From Clostridiales bacterium (GTDB taxonomy: Bacteria; Bacillota; Clostridia; Caldicoprobacterales; UBA3941), in assembly GCA_012735575.1 (NCBI GenBank), contig JAAYGY010000006.1, positions 1-39,656 on the forward strand: DNA of 39,656 bases, written 5' to 3'. The notes under the pieces are model-generated. The model made no database searches, was not told the DNA's origin, and saw only the letters and a program-made list of their open reading frames with translations. Position numbers and translations under genes: made by a program. Shown piece by piece: positions 34,227 to 39,656 of this stretch (position 1 is its first letter; each line of letters begins with the position of its first letter).

Positions 34227-36440
34227 ATGGTACTTACAGAGCATTTAAATCCACAGCAAAAGGAAGCAGTACTTCATACCGAGGGTCCACTTTTGGTTTT
34301 AGCAGGAGCAGGTTCAGGCAAAACCCGGGTTTTAACCTATAGAGTGGCTCATTTAATTGAAAATTTAAAGGTTAGACCTGATAATATTTTAGCTATTACC
34401 TTTACCAATAAAGCAGCTAAAGAGATGAAGGAGCGAATATATGACCTGGTAGGCAGTAAGGCGGAAAACACCTGGATAAGCACCTTTCACTCCACCTGCG
34501 TTAGGATTTTGAGACGTGAAATCGAAAAGATAGGTTTTACACGAAATTTTGTTATATATGACACTGATGATCAATTGACCCTTGTAAAGGATTGTATAAA
34601 GGAACTCGATTTAAGCGAAAAATATTTTAATCCCAAGGATATACGCTATAGAATCGGGGAGCTTAAGGATCAAATACTAAGTCCAGAGGACTATAGAAAA
34701 GAGATACAGGGGCAATATCGTGAGGAAAAAATTGCTGATATATACAAGTTGTATCAGGACAAGCTATCCAAGAATAATGCCCTAGATTTTGACGATCTAA
34801 TAAATAGAACTTTAGAACTATTTTACCTAAGACCAGATGTGCTAGACTATTATAGTAGCAAGTTTCAGTATATACTGGTAGATGAGTATCAGGATACCAA
34901 CTATGCTCAATACATGTTGGTTAAGCTTTTGTCTATGAAACATCAAAACCTATGTGTTGTAGGAGATGATGATCAATCCATATATGGGTGGCGAGGTGCC
35001 GATATTAGAAATATTTTAGAATTTGAAAAAGATTTCCCCAACACTAAAATAATTAAGCTAGAAGAAAATTATAGATCCACTCAGATAATTCTAGATGCAG
35101 CCAACGAAGTTATTAAAAACAATACAGGTCGTAAGGAAAAAAGATTATGGACTGAGAAGGGTCAGGGAGAAAAGATATTTGTTTATAAGGTATCCGATGA
35201 ACGGCAGGAGGCTGATATTATATGTCAGCATATTCACAAGCATATTGTAAGTGACAATAAAGATCCTGGTGACTTTGCCATATTATATAGAACTAATGCT
35301 CAATCCCGAGCAATTGAAGATGCTCTTATGCGATATGGAATTCCTTATCGTATGTATGGAGGCCTAAGATTTTATGATCGAAAAGAGATAAAGGATATCA
35401 TAGCTTATCTTAGAGTAATTGCAAATCCGGCTGATGATGTAAGCTTAAGAAGGATAATAAATGTTCCCAGGCGGGGTATAGGTAATGCGACTTTGACTAC
35501 TTTGGAAGAGGTAGCCATTAGAGAAAATGAAAGTATCTTCAGCATAATATTGGATCTGGCCCAATATGATGATTTTACATCCAGAACCAGTAAAAAGATT
35601 AAGGAATTTGGAGAAATGATCTCATATCTTATAGCCATGAAGGAAGTTATGCCTATAACAGAGTTTATAAAGACTTTGTTAGAACATACAGGCTATGAAA
35701 AGGCTTTGAAAGAAGAAAAAAGTGTAGATTCCGAGAGCCGATTGGAAAATATCAGAGAGTTTTTATCAGCAGCCCAGGAATTTGAACAGGAAAACGAAAA
35801 TGCTGACTTAGTGGATTTTCTTGAAAACATTGCCTTGGTTTCAGATCTTGATACTCTAGGAGAAGAACAGTCAGCAGTAAATATGATGACCATGCATTCA
35901 GCTAAGGGGTTGGAATTTCCTGTGGTATTTATTGCTGGTATGGAGGAATATCTCTTTCCCCATGCCCGGGCCATGGAATCAGAACAGGAAATGGAAGAGG
36001 AAAGAAGACTGTGTTATGTTGGCATAACCAGAGCACAGGAACAACTATATTTAATCTATGCAGAACGACGAAATATATTTGGCAACTATACTAGTAATAT
36101 GCCTTCCCGTTTCCTGGATGAGATTCCTGAGAGCCTGGTGGAGCACTTTGATCAGACTCCAGGAAATATATGGAGTAGCAGAAGTGTTTATAGTACAGGA
36201 TATAGTGCAAATACCTATCAACATAAAAGCTCATCGCAACAGGATAATGAGTTTAAGATGAAATCGCAGAATGATAGGGGCTTTACTTTGGGGCAGAAGG
36301 TAGTCCATAAGAAGTTTGGCAAAGGAACCATTGTGGCCTTAAGCGGTGAGGGAGAAGAACAGGAATTGAAGATTGCCTTTGATCAAGGTGGCATTAGAAG
36401 CTTTATAGCCGCATATGCTCCTTTAAAAAAGATAGATTAA
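34227..36440 (+). CDS. pcrA: ATP-dependent 3'-5' DNA helicase PcrA (UvrD/Rep family)
   Basis: PcrA is the essential SF1A helicase of Gram-positive bacteria, used in plasmid replication, repair and removal of RecA or RNA polymerase. The 737-residue protein has the Q motif LNPQQKEAV, Walker A AGAGSGKT, TFTNKAAKEM, motif II VDEYQDTN, motif III GDDDQSIYGWRGAD, motif IV ENYRST, motif V MTMHSAKGLEFPVVF and motif VI EERRLCYVGITRAQ. The C-terminal tail ends in a Tudor-like RNA-polymerase-interacting segment (GQKVVHKKFGKGTIV). Adjacent ligA supports the assignment. TTTGGAGG lies upstream of the ATG. Confidence 0.97.
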   Translation: MVLTEHLNPQQKEAVLHTEGPLLVLAGAGSGKTRVLTYRVAHLIENLKVRPDNILAITFTNKAAKEMKERIYDLVGSKAENTWISTFHSTCVRILRREIEKIGFTRNFVIYDTDDQLTLVKDCIKELDLSEKYFNPKDIRYRIGELKDQILSPEDYRKEIQGQYREEKIADIYKLYQDKLSKNNALDFDDLINRTLELFYLRPDVLDYYSSKFQYILVDEYQDTNYAQYMLVKLLSMKHQNLCVVGDDDQSIYGWRGADIRNILEFEKDFPNTKIIKLEENYRSTQIILDAANEVIKNNTGRKEKRLWTEKGQGEKIFVYKVSDERQEADIICQHIHKHIVSDNKDPGDFAILYRTNAQSRAIEDALMRYGIPYRMYGGLRFYDRKEIKDIIAYLRVIANPADDVSLRRIINVPRRGIGNATLTTLEEVAIRENESIFSIILDLAQYDDFTSRTSKKIKEFGEMISYLIAMKEVMPITEFIKTLLEHTGYEKALKEEKSVDSESRLENIREFLSAAQEFEQENENADLVDFLENIALVSDLDTLGEEQSAVNMMTMHSAKGLEFPVVFIAGMEEYLFPHARAMESEQEMEEERRLCYVGITRAQEQLYLIYAERRNIFGNYTSNMPSRFLDEIPESLVEHFDQTPGNIWSSRSVYSTGYSANTYQHKSSSQQDNEFKMKSQNDRGFTLGQKVVHKKFGKGTIVALSGEGEEQELKIAFDQGGIRSFIAAYAPLKKID

Positions 36441-36552
36441 ACTGTTAATTAGTCTGTCCCATAGCTTAGCTATTAATTTATATAGGGACTATATATACCT
36501 GCTAATTGAGTAGAAAAATAGATTAGATTTATTCTTTGCATTAGTTTATTAG

Positions 36553-38589
<2,037 letters not shown>

Positions 38590-38732
38590 TTTTTTGTAAA
38601 CCAAAAACTTTTTTGTAATAATCCTGATATATATACTAGATAGCAAATAAGGCGTAAATATTTATCAGCATTTGGTTTGCTTGGTTTTTACAGCTAGGTG
38701 TTATATGTAATTGATGTATTATGTTTACAAAT

Positions 38733-38761
38733 TTGACTTGATTTTACGTAAACAATATGGT
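38733..38761 (+). promoter_or_regulatory. possible promoter overlapping an inverted repeat, upstream of the peptidoglycan-binding gene
   Basis: TTGACT (38733-38738) is followed after 17 bp by the weak -10 TATGGT (38756-38761). GTTTAC (38723-38728) and GTAAAC (38748-38753) form an inverted repeat around the -35 region that could be an operator. A further hairpin, CAGCCTT-AATC-AAGGCTG (38784-38801), lies in the presumed leader and lacks a T-run. No gene was found in 38590-38841. Confidence 0.3.
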
Positions 38762-38841
38762 TAAATAATATTATGTAACTTTGCAGCCTTAATCAAGGCT
38801 GTAATGATATAAAATTGCATAAAGGGGGTGCACAAAGAAAG

Positions 38842-39656
38842 GTGTCCAGAAGAATAACATCAGGAATACTTGTGCTTGTGTTGGTCTTGTTAATGTTTTC
38901 CAGTCCAGCCTTTGCCTCTTCAGGTCTATTAAGGGTTGGAAGTAGAGGCAGCGCAGTCGTTGATCTGCAGAAAAAACTCAATGCTTTAGGTTATAATGTA
39001 GGTAAGGCTGACGGAATCTTTGGAAGCAAAACAAGGTCTGCGGTAATGGCCTTCCAAAAAGCCAATGGCCTATCAGCAGATGGTATAGTTGGACCAGCTA
39101 CTAAGGCTAAGCTAAATGGAGCTTCTACATCCTCTAAGCCAAAGACTACAAAGCCAACTGATGCAAAGGAAGAGACTTCATCAAGAAGCAAGTCTACTAT
39201 AACCCAGACCCTACGACAGGGTAGCAGGGGAAGTCAGGTTAAGGCTTTGCAGCAACTACTAAATTCCTTAGGCTATAATGCAGGTAAGGCCGATGGAATC
39301 TTTGGCAGCAAGACAAGGTCTGCAGTAATAGCCTTTCAGAAGGCAAACAAGCTGGCGGCAGATGGTATAGTTGGACCGGCCACCAGATCAAAGCTTAATT
39401 CGGCAACAGCTAAATCAAAGTCTGAGGATTCAAAGTCAAAGGACGCTAAATCCAAGGATACTAAGTCCAACGAATCAAAAGATGATTCAAAGAAAAATGC
39501 ATCTACTACAAGCAAACCAGTAATTACTCAGACCCTGCGACAAGGCAGTCGGGGGAGCCAGGTTAAGGCTTTGCAGCAACTACTAAATTCCTTAGGCTAT
39601 AATGCAGGTAAGGCCGATGGAATCTTTGGCAGCAAGACAAGGTCTGCAGTAATAGC
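38842..39656 (+). CDS. secreted protein with tandem peptidoglycan-binding domains (3' end outside the window)
   Basis: GTG 38842, with AGGGGGTG upstream, opens a frame that continues past the window edge (271 codons visible). Residues 1-25 are a signal peptide (basic VSRR, hydrophobic core, cleavage after PAFA). Three PG_binding_1 repeats follow at about 30-90, 125-185 and 233 to the end. Each has the pattern GSRGSxVxxLQxxLNxLGYNxGKADGIFGSKTRSAVxAFQKANxLxADGIVGPAT. The linkers are rich in Ser, Lys, Asp and Thr. Such proteins usually end in a lytic or endopeptidase domain (SleB, NlpC/P60 or amidase), which would lie beyond the edge. Repeats 2 and 3 are nearly identical at the DNA level. Confidence 0.88.
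   Translation, partial: MSRRITSGILVLVLVLLMFSSPAFASSGLLRVGSRGSAVVDLQKKLNALGYNVGKADGIFGSKTRSAVMAFQKANGLSADGIVGPATKAKLNGASTSSKPKTTKPTDAKEETSSRSKSTITQTLRQGSRGSQVKALQQLLNSLGYNAGKADGIFGSKTRSAVIAFQKANKLAADGIVGPATRSKLNSATAKSKSEDSKSKDAKSKDTKSNESKDDSKKNASTTSKPVITQTLRQGSRGSQVKALQQLLNSLGYNAGKADGIFGSKTRSAVI
39235..39332 (+). repeat. 98-nt direct repeat, copy 1
   Basis: This segment is identical, base for base, to 39559-39656. It lies in the second peptidoglycan-binding domain and starts at CAGGTTAAGGCTTTGCAGC. Confidence 0.95.
39559..39656 (+). repeat. 98-nt direct repeat, copy 2 (reaches the window edge)
   Basis: This is an exact copy of 39235-39332, offset by 324 nt (108 codons), so the frame is preserved. 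The identity may continue beyond the window. Confidence 0.95.

Overview
The window reads as chromosomal DNA of a low-GC, anaerobic, probably spore-forming Firmicute of the class Clostridia. The grounds are a Trp-specific T-box, a CIRCE operator in front of groESL, a Ser-type sulfatase with an oxygen-independent radical-SAM sulfatase maturase, an NAD-linked [FeFe]-hydrogenase operon, Shine-Dalgarno sequences of the AGGAGG type throughout, frequent TTG/GTG starts, and a PdaB-like deacetylase. No CRISPR array, tRNA, rRNA, insertion sequence or phage gene was seen. Almost all genes are on the + strand; only groESL and a DUF6062 gene are on the - strand.

Layout. 1-541: end of an unidentified upstream sequence, then a sigma-A promoter and a tryptophan T-box leader. 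542-7094: complete trp operon in the order trpE-G-D-C-F-B-A, tightly packed and often overlapping. Its TrpG has lost the catalytic Cys and His of the glutamine amidotransferase. 7282-8784: a two-domain VOC protein and a small GNAT-like protein. 8820-14270: a desulfation island made of a Ser-type sulfatase, a ROK regulator, a two-gene CHR (chromate-type) transporter, the anaerobic sulfatase maturase and a possible 49-residue membrane peptide. 14294-16330: groES-groEL (- strand) under CIRCE. 16551-17805: dCMP deaminase and, convergently, a DUF6062 protein.

17918-27356 holds two consecutive transcription units tied to hydrogen metabolism. The first encodes a SPOR-domain membrane protein, a DRTGG protein, an RsbW-like ATPase, a non-canonical (sensory-type) [FeFe]-hydrogenase-like protein, a second DRTGG protein and a PHP phosphoesterase. 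The second, from its own promoter, encodes HydC, a kinase-type ATPase, an HndB-like ferredoxin, HydB and the catalytic HydA. The second set should form a cytoplasmic NAD(P)-linked, possibly electron-bifurcating hydrogenase. The first set looks like the matching redox/hydrogen regulatory module, by inference from content and order.

27619-32070: a GyrB/ParE-GyrA/ParC-type topoisomerase pair. 32208-33717: a PdaB-like polysaccharide deacetylase and an OB-fold (SSB-like) protein. 33884-38589: YerC/TrpR-like regulator, PcrA helicase and NAD-dependent DNA ligase LigA. 38842-end: a secreted protein of tandem peptidoglycan-binding domains, cut by the window edge, with a 98-nt exact internal DNA repeat.

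The points most worth follow-up are the triad-less TrpG, the sulfatase/maturase/CHR island, and the sensory hydrogenase-DRTGG-ATPase-PHP module, whose hydrogenase has its first active-site Cys shifted by one position relative to HydA.
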